The position numbers and the translations under genes are program-made. From Prosopocoilus inquinatus (taxonomy: Eukaryota; Arthropoda; Insecta; Coleoptera; Lucanidae): a stretch of DNA of 64,000 bases. Shown here in pieces: positions 54,931-64,000 of the stretch. Location of the stretch: the NCBI GenBank assembly GCA_036172665.1, contig CM069875.1:18321806-18385805 (forward strand), given 5' to 3'. How positions within the stretch are numbered: the first letter of the stretch is position 1; each line of letters starts with the position of its first letter. The notes beneath the pieces were generated by a model, which saw nothing but the letters and a program-made list of their open reading frames with translations, was not told the origin of the DNA and ran no database searches.

Positions 54931-55794
54931 TCAATAGGTATTTTGTCAACAGCTGACAAAATGTCGTTCGACGATGTTTTCTTAGTCCAGACCCCCTTTT
55001 AAAATATCGAACGGGAAGTTTTCTTGTCTTAGTTGAATCTTATTCTAATAATTCTGATAAATTCATCAATTACAATATTTCCGTTGATTGAGTTTATGTT
55101 CAATTATTCAATTCTTGAACTAAATTTAAAATAAAACGTAGATTTCTAGTTTCTACCATTCGTAAGTTCGCGAATGGTTTAAGGAAAAGTTTTAAAGGTA
55201 AAACTCAAATGAAAGGTTTAATTTAAAGAAGAAACTTCAACCACTTTTTATTTGAGGTTTTTGAAAAAAAAATAATTAATGTGTGATTGCAAAAGAGATT
55301 AAATTTGGATCAACTGTTGCACGACATACTGAATTTCACAAGACAAACTCTCTTATCCGGCCTGCGCAATTTGTTTATTTAGAGCATTATATTTCTCCGT
55401 TTTGGCGCCAGTTACTCAAACTAAAGTTTCCTGACATTTAAACGTCACAAATATCAAATGATGCATATTTATGAGAGTTCGAAATAATTAAAACCACTCT
55501 GTTATAATTAGTAAATGATTTTTATTGAAAAGAATAACCTAATTGAGTACGAAATTACATTATAAAGCTTCGCAAGTCAGAATCAAAATAGAAAAACGTG
55601 TGGTTTGAATATATCACACTTGGCTCGTGTTTGTCACGATATTTGTCAAACAGGGCAAGTAATTTTTTAAAGAATTACTGAATTACGTTACATTATAGAG
55701 TTCTTATTTGTGCTGCAACAAAGAAGACTAAAGAAGCAATTGAAGTAAGGAAAGTTCAGATTTTTTTTTTAGTTTGTCCGTACCGTGTAAAATT
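54931..55794. other. Unassigned
   Basis: A+T-rich; no gene or repeat recognised. Confidence 0.4.
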
Positions 55795-55841
55795 TCAAAT
55801 TTCAAATTGATAAAACTGATTATTTTTCAAAAGTTCAAACT

Positions 55842-57146
55842 ATGCTGTCTGATAATAATACATATGTAGAATTAGCTAACAATCCCACCGAATCTTATCA
55901 ACGTAAAACTTTCAGTATTATTAATAAGATAGAGAAATCCGTTGAAATTAGTAATATTGTTGCTAAATCTCTTAAAGTACAACATCCCATATTTCCTAAA
56001 TTATACTGCATTCCAAAAATTCATAAACCTAATACACCTCTTCGTCCTATAGTTTTCACTACTGGTTTTTCTCTATATTTCTTATTTAAATTTATTTCAA
56101 AAATCATTACTCAGGTTACTAGTAAATCAGAATATTTTATAAAAAATTCTTTTGAACTCGTAAAAAAATTTAAACAAATAACTGTACCAAATAATTGCAT
56201 TATAATTTCTTTAGATGTTATTTCTTTATTTACTAACATTCCTAAAGATTTAGCTTCAAAAAGTATTAATGATAGGTGGTTAGAGATTAAAGATTTTACT
56301 GATATTTCCAAAGGTAACTTTTTAGATATAGTTGATTTATGTTTTGAAACATCTTATTTTGCTTTCAATGATAAATTTTATAAACAGATTTTTGGTACAG
56401 CAATGGGTTCTCCTTTATCTCCGGGTTTAGCTGAAATTGTTATGCAAGAACTAGAAAAATCTGTTATTAATTCTTTATCATTCGATTTAACGTTATATTT
56501 TCGTTATGTAGATGACATTTTACTGATTTTGCCTTCTGATAAGGTAGATTTTGTTTTAAATAAATTTAATTCTTTTCGTAATAGATTACAATTTACAGTA
56601 GAAAAAGAAAATAATAATTCATTGAGTTTTCTTGATGTAAATATTATCAGACACAATGATAAATTAATTACTAATTGGTTTCATAAACCTACCTGGTCAG
56701 GTAGGCACATAAATTTTCACTCATACACACCCAAAAATTATAAAATTGCAACTATTATTTCATTAACAGATCGAGCTATTTTACTTTCTGATAAAGTTTT
56801 CATTTATGATAACTTATATTTAATAAAGAAAACTCTTATTCAAAATTCTTATCCAATAAATCTTATTGAATCAGTAATTAAAAATCGTATTAAATACTTA
56901 CAAAATTCAAATGTCTCTAATAACATTAGACAAACTTCGAACCATAAATACATATCTTTGCCTTATATTGAATCATTACACAATACATTTAAACACATTT
57001 TCAAAAAACATAATTTAATTTTAGCCAGTAAATCTGTGAATAATTTAAATTTAATTTTTTCGAATTTAAAAACCAAAATACCTAAATTAAAAAACCTAAC
57101 GTGGTTTATGAAATCAAATGTTCAAATTGTAATTCTGTTTATATAG
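55842..57146 (+). CDS. Penelope-type reverse transcriptase (partial)
   Basis: 434 residues, open further upstream. RT blocks: 'CIPKIHKPNTPLRPIV' (residues 56-71), motif A 'IISLDVISLFTNIP' (D125), 'GTAMGSPLSPGLAEIVM' (185-201), 'YFRYVDDILLIL' with YVDD at 222-225, and 'FTVEKENNNSLSFLDV'. The C-terminal part has the basic PLE region 'NWFHKPTWSGRHINFHSY'. All catalytic Asp residues are present. It should be about 300 residues longer at the N-terminus. The frame loses phase near 57105, just before GIY-YIG. Codon use is extremely A+T-rich compared with the Gypsy elements. Confidence 0.92.
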   Translation: MLSDNNTYVELANNPTESYQRKTFSIINKIEKSVEISNIVAKSLKVQHPIFPKLYCIPKIHKPNTPLRPIVFTTGFSLYFLFKFISKIITQVTSKSEYFIKNSFELVKKFKQITVPNNCIIISLDVISLFTNIPKDLASKSINDRWLEIKDFTDISKGNFLDIVDLCFETSYFAFNDKFYKQIFGTAMGSPLSPGLAEIVMQELEKSVINSLSFDLTLYFRYVDDILLILPSDKVDFVLNKFNSFRNRLQFTVEKENNNSLSFLDVNIIRHNDKLITNWFHKPTWSGRHINFHSYTPKNYKIATIISLTDRAILLSDKVFIYDNLYLIKKTLIQNSYPINLIESVIKNRIKYLQNSNVSNNIRQTSNHKYISLPYIESLHNTFKHIFKKHNLILASKSVNNLNLIFSNLKTKIPKLKNLTWFMKSNVQIVILFI

Positions 57147-57470
57147 GTGAAACGAGCCAAAATTAAAAAAAAAAACGTTTAGACCAACATAAACATCATA
57201 TTCAAAAAAATAATCAAAATCATTCAATGCTTGTAGAGCATTCATTAGTAAATAATCATAATTTTGATTTTGATAATACTGACATTTTGTACAGTGAATC
57301 TAATATTTTTAAAAGACGTTTCATAGAAATGTGTAAAATTAAAATGTCTCCAAATTCTATTAATAAACGTACGGACTTTGAAAATTTAAATGACATATTT
57401 TGTAGTTTTCTAGACTCTTTAAACAGGATACAGATCTGTCAATTAATTAATTTAAAAAAAAAAAATTAGT
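57100..57470 (+). pseudogene. GIY-YIG endonuclease domain of the Penelope element
   Basis: In the frame after the shift: 'CSNCNSVYIGETSQ', a TAA inside an A-run near 57163, then 'DQHKHHI', 'HSMLVEHSLVNNHNFDFD' and 'ESNIFKRRFIEMCKIK', the conserved order of the PLE GIY-YIG domain with its Cys pair and His/Glu residues. The nuclease nicks the target to prime reverse transcription. Here it is split by one stop and one shift. Confidence 0.85.
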
Positions 57471-57597
57471 TTTAATTTAGTTCTAGTTACTTTTTTCTTT
57501 TTTTCCGGACAACTCGTATTTTAGTTTAAAATCATATTACCTTTTCGTTTCTCTTGACGACTTGTTTCTCTTGACAACTTGTTTATTTACTTTTTTT

Positions 57598-57639
57598 CAC
57601 TCCTGACGAAGCTGTAAATCTATAGCGAAACGTTGAGTG
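57598..57639 (+). ncRNA. Hammerhead-ribozyme-like motif at the 3' end of the Penelope element
   Basis: Stem I CACTC (57598-57602) pairs with GAGTG (57635-57639). Core CTGACGA (57603-57609), stem II GCTGT/ATAGC, core GAAA (57627-57630), then the palindrome ACGT as a minimal stem III, and U-U before stem I. An extra A lies between CTGACGA and stem II, as in the other copies here. Hammerheads in Penelope-like elements are published; this copy is assigned by pattern. Confidence 0.6.
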
Positions 57640-57731
57640 TGTTCTCTTCATTTTTCTGTCCGGTTTGAGATTAAAAAAATTTTGTACTTACAATTTTCAT
57701 CGGACAAGAACAAACTTCAATTATACATGAA

Positions 57732-58122
57732 CCAACATGAGCAAAGAAACACTACGTAAAAACGCGAAATCTGACATCAGTCAAAAATGACGTCGCGGTT
57801 ATACATCCGTTTCCGGTTTTTTGGGTAAGTGACTCCAACGGACAAACACTTGAACTAGTAAATTGCCCAGGCCGCATAGAGACGTCGTCTCCTGAAATCT
57901 AGTAGGTCATGAACTGTTGAATTTATTTATTGTGTATTATTTGTATTTTTTCCAGTTCTGGTTAATAATATGCTTTGAGTTTGCAGCATCATTTTGAAGG
58001 AAAACGATGTTATTTTGTGAAACATGGCAACTTGTTAAACAGAAAATGTAGGTCATGTACAGGGTGGATTAATTTCAATGTCTCTTATGGCCATCTCCGT
58101 AACTATAAGAAATAGAAAAAAA
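57732..58122. other. Unassigned spacer
   Basis: No feature recognised. Confidence 0.4.
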
Positions 58123-59053
58123 ACTAGTGGCCGAGTCTCGATCTCTTTTTTGGAGATTAAGTCAATAGCGTAAACAAAAATTGGCTATCTTCTTTTGTTT
58201 TCAAGTTATAGGCAAAAATTGCCATTTTCAGCTTTTCGTTTTTCGGTCATACCTCGTTTATTTCTAGAGATGTTAAAAAACTGCATTATTAGGACACTTT
58301 TTGGAACACAATTCAGTGGTGTAGTTGAATTTTTTAGTATTTACTTAAATTTTCGAGATATAACACAAAGTTATGTTTTTTTTTTAATTGAAATCATAGT
58401 AGGCAATATCCTCATTAAATAGAGATTTGTTTTCTGTTTTCAAAAATATATACTTTGTTGGGTGTACGTCTTATAATTTATAGGAAAACTGCCATTTTTA
58501 TTATTATCCTTGCGTAAATATCCTAGTCTCAGTAGGTTGGATTCAATACGGTGCCGATTTTTTTGTTTTAATAAATTTTATTTTTTATTTTTTATTTTCA
58601 GTTTTGGCTACGTAAATAATTTCCTATTCACGTTCATTTACAAAACTCCATTTCATCGTTATGACAAGAGCTCCTATCTGACCTTCAATTGAAAATTATT
58701 TATCCTTCATCACGTTTCACAGAACATTTTAACAAGAATGTTTTAAACTATATACTATTAAAACGTGTTATGACCGAAAATTTATAGAAAAACCGTTTTC
58801 AATCTTTAAATGGTCAACATCGCACAAACATTCAACGTTTCACTATCGGTTGATATCTTCGTTAGGAAGAAACGTTGAACGTTCGCGCAATTTTCAGTGT
58901 CCGTTTAAAAGTTGAAAACAATTTTTATACAATTTCCATCGGACAAGAAACGACTTCAAAAAAAGTTTATAATTGAAGTCGACTCTTGTTTGATGAAATA
59001 TGTGAGAGAAGTAGTTTTTAAACTTTAAAAGGGACACTGTGAAATCGCAAGAA

Positions 59054-59095
59054 CACTATACGTTTCGCTATCGCTTTATAATTTCGTCAGGAGTG
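59054..59095 (-). ncRNA. Hammerhead-like motif, left arm
   Basis: Minus strand: CACTC, CTGACGA (59090-59084), imperfect stem II (TTAT/ATAG with G-U), GAAA (59066-59063), CGTA, then TAGTG, so the innermost pair of stem I is lost. Inverted partner of 59896-59936. Confidence 0.45.
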
Positions 59096-59198
59096 AAAAA
59101 ATGTAAATAAATAAGTTGTCAAGAGGTAACATGATTATAAACTAAAATACGAGTTGTCCGAATAAACATAAAGGTAATAATAACTAAATTAAAACTAA

Positions 59199-59486
59199 TG
59201 GCCGTTTTCATAATCAGACTTTAAGGAAGCTTTAATTTAAAGTAACTTCAAGAATAGGGAAACAAATGTATTTTTTTAGAACATATAAACTAGCGACATC
59301 TTACTATCGCTTTTTGACCTAACATTGCAGTAGGATAGACAAATTGAAGCGGGATTTGCTCCTAATGAGTCCCCCATGCAAGGCGGCCATGCTTGCTGTC
59401 AAAGCATAATGAATTTCTAAAAAAAAAAAGTATTTTTTTAGGTTAAAGTATCGTTACATTTAAAGTCTTATTATGAAATCGGCCGT
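59199..59486. mobile_element. MITE copy B (GGCCG ends) carrying an inserted repeat X
   Basis: Ends GGCCGTTTTCATAATCAG and (inverted) GGCCGATTTCATAATAAG, the same family as 34967-35094. It is split at 59280-59430 by a repeat X fragment. Confidence 0.75.
59280..59430 (+). repeat. Repeat X fragment with A-rich tail and 11-bp target duplication
   Basis: 59291-59405 matches 7287-7400. It ends in a run of A and is flanked by TATTTTTTTAG on both sides (59269-59279, 59431-59441). An A-rich tail plus a long duplication points to insertion by reverse transcription (SINE-like) rather than cut-and-paste, though the target is T-rich, which weakens the duplication call. Confidence 0.6.
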
Positions 59487-59895
59487 TAATTAAGGTTTTC
59501 TTTTTTTTTAATTCTCTAGAGTTATATTTTATTAAAAATACAAAAAACAAAACAAACACACAAACAGTAAAATATAAACAAAATTGGACATGTATACAAA
59601 AACAAAAAAGCTTCTGCCAGATCGATCTGGCAAAAGCTTTTTTGTTTTTATTAAATATGAATGCACGCAAATTTAGTTTGATACATGTACGATTTTGTTA
59701 TATTTTACTATTTGTGTGTTTGTTTTTGTTTTTCGTGTATTTAATAAAATATAACTCAAGGGAAACAGAAAAGAGAAAGCTTAAATTAGTTCTAATTTAG
59801 TTATTATTACCTTTATGTTTATCCAAACTTGTATTTTAGTGTAAAATCATGTTATGTTTTCGCTTCTTTTGACGACTTGTTTATTTACATATTTT

Positions 59896-59936
59896 CACTC
59901 CTGACGAAACTATGAAGCGATAGCGAAACGTAGAGT
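59896..59936 (+). ncRNA. Hammerhead-like motif, right arm
   Basis: CACTC (59896-59900), CTGACGA, stem II CTAT/ATAG, GAAA (59925-59928), CGTA, GAGTG (59932-59936) closing a 5-bp stem I. The best preserved of the motifs in the large inverted repeat. An inactive-looking relative with CTAACGA lies near 60130. Confidence 0.55.
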
Positions 59937-61704
59937 GTTCTTGCGATTTCACAGTCTCCGTTTTAAAGTTTAAAAACTATTTTCTGTCACATATTTCATC
60001 GAACAAGAGTCGACTTCAATTATATTTTTTATAGAAGTCGTTTCTTGTCCGATGGAAATTGTATAAAAATGGTTTTCAATTTTAAAAAATATTGTGAAAA
60101 TTACAGGAACGTTCAACGTTTCTTTCTAACGAAGCTATAAACCGAAAGTAAAACGTTGAGTATTCGTGCAATTTTGACTGTTTAAAGATTAAAAACAATT
60201 TTTCTATAAATTGAATGATCATTTTCAATAGAAAGTTAAACAGGAACTCTTATCAGAACGGTCGCTGAAAACGATAAAACGGAAATTTGTAAATTAACGC
60301 GAACACGAATTTATTTACGCAGCTAAAACTTTGAAAATATTTGAAAGCTCGTTAAAATTTAATAAAATAAAAAATCTGCTCCGTATTGAACCCAGCCTAC
60401 TGAGACTAGGATATTTACGCAAGGATAATTAAAAATGACAGTTTTTTCTATAATTATAAGAAATAAACCCAACAAAGTATTATTTGAAAACATGACCTAC
60501 GAAAATATACGGGGTTCTTATTTAAAAAAAATGTCAATGACATCATAAATTTTTCATGTATCACCCTGTATATTTAAGTTCAATGTCAAAAAGTGTATAA
60601 TGTAAAACAAAAATACACCTGTTTTTGGATTTTTGTTAAAACTTTTTGTTAAAAACTCGATAAAAAACTAAATAGTTTTTTATTGAATTTGTTCCTTACC
60701 TTCTTGCACACTGTATCACTAAAATAATATAAATTATGAGTAGGTTGCGGATTTAAATATATTTTCTTATATATATTTTCATCGTGGCCAGAAAATGCTG
60801 GGTCAAGCAACTATTTTATCAATTGAACTTTCATTAATGGATTTACCTGCCAAAATATATCAATACACGAAAGTTTTGAAAGTTTCCGTACTTGTAGCAA
60901 GAACAAGAAGCAGTTGTTGCTAAATTTTATTGTGGTTTTATCATACGAATAATCTCAGATGAATTAAGAATAAGTAAAAACACTTTTATTGTCAAAATAA
61001 GAACACGACAAGAAACTTTTGTTCAAAGTTGGGTTTAAATCATAACATTTTATTTGATTTTCATCAACATCTGCTTTATCCCAGTATTTTCTGGCCGATA
61101 TGGTGCGTGAGTGTTACGTAATAACAGGTTCTTTTAAAAATTCTCAATAGGAATAAGCCATGATTTTACAAAAGTTGTGGATAAATCTGAAAAGACAAAA
61201 GAAATATTCCTTTGAGTCATTTGATTATATTATTAGACAATTGGCATTAAAGTAATTAAGGACGCAAGATTAGTTTAATTGTTGGTTTATTCCCATGGTG
61301 ACTAGGATATTTACGCAAGGATAATTAAAAATGACAGTTTTTTCTATTAATTATAAGAAATTAACCCAACAAAGTATTATTTGAAAACAGAAAAAAAATC
61401 TCTATTTAATGAGGGCATTGCCTACTATGATTTCTATTTAAAAAAATATAAGTTTATGTTATAATTTGAAAATTTAAGTAAATATTAAAAAAGAGACTAC
61501 ACCACTGAAATGTATTCCAAAAAGTGTCCTAATAATGATCAAGCAGTTTTCTAATATCTCTAAAAATAAACGAGATATGACCCAAAAACAAAAAGTCGAA
61601 AATGTCAATTTTTGACCATAACTTGAAAACAAAAGAAGATAGTCAACTTTTGTTTACGCTTTTGACTTAATCTCCAAAAAAGAGATCGAGACTCGGCCAC
61701 TAGT

Positions 61705-62374
61705 ACAGCCCTGCACAGTTAGTTGCCTTATATCTGTGTTTAAAATATTAGTTTGAAAAGTTAAAGAATCCAGAAGATATTGTCAAAAAAACAATATTTT
61801 TCAACTCTCTAGGGTTTATTATTCACTTAAAAAATTATAAAAAAGTGACCTTATCTTTTGATGTTCTATTCACCCTGAAAATATCGGAAGACATTTCTGA
61901 ATCACGGTGTATAATATGAAAAAATTCTCGTGACGATTTACTTTATTTTTTTGTGTTAGTCGAACACAGAAAGGTGATATTCTCGGCAAGGAAACAATCT
62001 AATGACTACTCAATTCGTAGGTTAAACATGATTTTTCACAGTGAATTTATAAGAGCGCTATCATCTCATCACAATTGAGGTTACCTAATCAAATTATAAT
62101 GATTATTACATGTACACATGCGATCAAAAGATGTCATTCCAGCTGTCCTCAAGCTGTTCTGTAAATAAGTTATTTCATATTAAACGAAGAAAAGACCGTC
62201 AATTACTTATTTGCTAGAGAAATAAATCGCAATTAAGGATCTTTGTTGTTGAGAGAGAGAAAAAAGAAGCTCTAAACGTAAACGTAAATACACCCTTCGA
62301 AGAACATGTGCCACACAAAAACTTAAACTAATATTACTTTTGAGAATTGATTAGAACGTATGGGAAACGTACAA
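61705..62374. other. Unassigned A+T-rich DNA
   Basis: No gene or repeat recognised. Confidence 0.4.
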
Positions 62375-63785
62375 TGTGGAAAAAAAGTAAGGAACAAATT
62401 TAATAAAAAATAAACTGTTGAGTTATAACAAAAATCCAAAAACAGGTTTGTTTTAAATTATACACTTTTTGACAATGAACTTAAATATGCAAGGTGATAC
62501 ATGAAAAAGTTACGATATCATCGACCTTTTTTCTTAAAGGAGAACCTCGTGTATTTTAGTAGGTCGCGTATCTGTCAAAATAGTAAAAACGTTAAATTTT
62601 TTTACCTCTTTCACAAGAAAATTATTGAGAAAAGTTTAATTGAAATCCATAAAAATTAACTTTACATTTTTAAACATAAACGCTAAAAGATATCGGTTAA
62701 ATGTAGAAAAATATCTAATACCTAACAAAACAACTAAAAACAACGTTATTAAAGCAAAATTATAAAAACTAAAGTAATTGCCTGTATACGTCTAATTACG
62801 TATCTTATTTTTTTTAACTGTTCTACGTTTTCTGGTTTCTCTTTGTACACCTGATTTTTTACGTAACCCCATACAAAAATCTAATGGTGTCAAGTCAAGG
62901 GAATCTTGCTGGCCATTCTACATATGATTCCTCTTCGTCCAATTTACCGTTTGGGAAAAACGTTATCTATTTACTCCCGCAATTGCCCCGCGTAATGTAG
63001 AGGGGCTCCATCATGTTGGTACCAAAACGTATTATTGGGGATTTTCACGAAACTTTATTTCTATTTTGGTTACAGGATTTCTTTCGACATGATTGTTAAA
63101 TAAATGACAAACTTGTTCATGTGTTCTATGGCCTACAGCCGTACCCAATCATCATTAAAAGGCTTCAATTCTTTCTTGCTCACTTAATTTAAACAGATTA
63201 ATAAATTAACTTGCAGAAACGAACTGTTGAAAACTCGAAACAATTTCAATTAACTTAGTTGACAGTTTCGACTACTCCCTTTTTTTAAGAAAGAATAAGG
63301 CTCGTAATTAGAAGTATACAGCCGGTTACTATTCAAAATGTGTTCCAAGTTTTAGATGCGATTGGCACATTATCAAAAAGTTGGGGGAGGGGAGGGCATT
63401 TCGAGCAGTCTTTATAATTTTGCTTTAATAACGTTGTTTTGAATTAGGTATTGGATATTTTTCTGCAGTTAATCGATAACTTTCATTATTTATGTTAAAA
63501 ATGTAAAGTTAATTTCAATTAAAATTTGCTTAAAAATTTTCCTGTGAAAGAGGCAAAAATTTTACACAGCTATTTTGATCGATACATGACCTACGAAAAT
63601 ATACGGGGTTCTTATTTAAAAAAAATGTCAATGACATCATAAATTTTTCATGTATCACCCTGTATATTTAAGTTCAATGTCAAAAAGTGTATAATGTAAA
63701 ACAAAAATACACCTGTTTTTGGATTTTTGTTAAAACTTTTTGTTAAAAACTCGATAAAAAACTAAATAGTTTTTTATTGAATTTG
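62375..63785. repeat. Inverted repeat around a mariner remnant
   Basis: 62375-62765 is a diverged inverted copy of 63410-63785; the loop of about 645 bp contains the transposase remnant. The arms may be long TIRs of a decayed element or a secondary fold-back. Confidence 0.65.
62850..63070 (+). pseudogene. Mariner-type transposase remnant (sense strand is minus)
   Basis: Coding sense is the minus strand: pieces read 'WYQHDGAPLHYA', then after shifts 'FPKR', 'IGRR' and 'TPLDFCMG', the same C-terminal catalytic blocks as at 36380-36640. Several stops and shifts. Recorded as plus only in coordinates; the protein reads right to left. Confidence 0.6.
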
Positions 63786-64000
63786 TTCCTTACCTTCTTG
63801 CACACTGTATCACTAAAATAATATAAATTATGAGTAGGTTGCGGATTTAAATATATTTTCTTATATATATTTTCATCGTGGCCAGAAAATGCTGGGTCAA
63901 GCAACTATTTTATCAATTGAACTTTCATTAATGGATTTACCTGCCAAAATATATCAATACACGAAAGTTTTGAAAGTTTCCGTACTTGTAGCAAGAACAA

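Larger units (their letters stand above)
55795..57731 (+). mobile_element. Penelope-like element, 5'-truncated
   Basis: Contains RT, a damaged GIY-YIG domain and a 3' terminal region with a hammerhead-like motif (57598-57639) and the tail 'tttcatcggacaagaacaaa'. The RT frame is open upstream to about 55795, inside the N-terminal part, so the start of the protein is missing, as usual for truncated target-primed insertions. Confidence 0.9.
58123..61704. repeat. Large inverted repeat built around Penelope ends
   Basis: Left arm 58123-59623, right arm 59624-61704, centred on CCAGATCGATCTGG (59617-59630). Outer limits are 'actagtggcc' (58123) and its inverse (61695-61704). The left arm has one extra insertion (MITE copy B, 59199-59486). 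The right arm has an extra block of about 0.8 kb (60493-61301) flanked by an 85-bp direct repeat. Arms have diverged by many small changes, so this is not a fresh or simple assembly duplication. Both arms contain PLE tails and hammerhead-like motifs pointing in opposite directions. Confidence 0.8.
60490..63583 (+). repeat. First copy of a unit of about 3.09 kb in direct repetition
   Basis: 60490-60906 and 63584-64000 are identical as far as I can read, offset 3094 bp, and the second copy runs off the window. Whether the whole unit repeats in tandem cannot be seen. Confidence 0.7.

Noticed and set aside
1..64000. tRNA genes, CRISPR arrays, bacterial operons
   Set aside because: None seen. The only tRNA-like stretches are the primer-binding sites of the LTR elements.

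Overview
This is a repeat-dense, A+T-rich stretch of an animal nuclear genome, most likely an arthropod and probably an insect. The evidence is the combination of a BEL/Pao element, Ty3/Gypsy elements, Penelope-like elements (PLEs), a PIF/Harbinger element with a MADF/BESS partner gene, a hAT element and mariner-type remnants, with short GT-AG introns inside the transposon genes. The order cannot be decided from the sequence. I recognise no host protein-coding gene with confidence, and no tRNA, rRNA or CRISPR array. Almost everything that can be named is a mobile element or its debris.

Layout. 1-7263 (minus): Ty3/Gypsy element 1, cut by the window edge, with Gag, protease, a macro domain, RT/RNase H, an OTU-like domain and the start of integrase; its 5' LTR is 6198-7263. 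7264-8450: tandem and inverted copies of an unnamed repeat ('repeat X') carrying a second, truncated copy of the same LTR. 8600-9700 (plus): Penelope remnant. 10490-16764 (plus): Ty3/Gypsy element 2, complete with 350-bp LTRs and 4-bp target duplications; its polyprotein ends in a macro domain plus a CCCH zinc finger. 16769-29890: mostly unassigned DNA with fold-back elements, two clear MITEs (23048-23650 and 24044-24459) and a mariner remnant. 29898-34828 (plus): decayed Ty3/Gypsy element 3 whose 3' LTR was hit by a PLE fragment and by an apparently intact hAT element (32536-34717). 38282-43196: PIF/Harbinger element with 25-bp TIRs and TAA duplications. 46776-52537 (minus): BEL/Pao element with 185-bp LTRs and 5-bp duplications. 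55795-57731 (plus): a 5'-truncated PLE. 58123-61704: large inverted repeat built of PLE ends. 60490-64000: start of a direct repeat with a period of about 3.09 kb.

The most interesting signal is that two Ty3/Gypsy elements of different organisation each encode a TARG1/OARD1-type macro domain (predicted ADP-ribosyl hydrolase), inserted at different points of the polyprotein: between protease and RT in element 1, after integrase in element 2. Element 1 also encodes an OTU-like cysteine protease domain between RNase H and integrase. A de-ADP-ribosylation module plus a deubiquitinase-like module in one retroelement resembles the accessory-domain sets of RNA-virus replicases and suggests counter-defence or control of Gag/Pol modification; that role is inference. 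A second theme is hammerhead-ribozyme-like motifs at PLE ends, several in inverted pairs.

Many reading frames are broken (stops, frameshifts, lost catalytic residues), some at A-tracts. This may be real decay or uncorrected assembly indels. The hAT and Harbinger transposases look intact.
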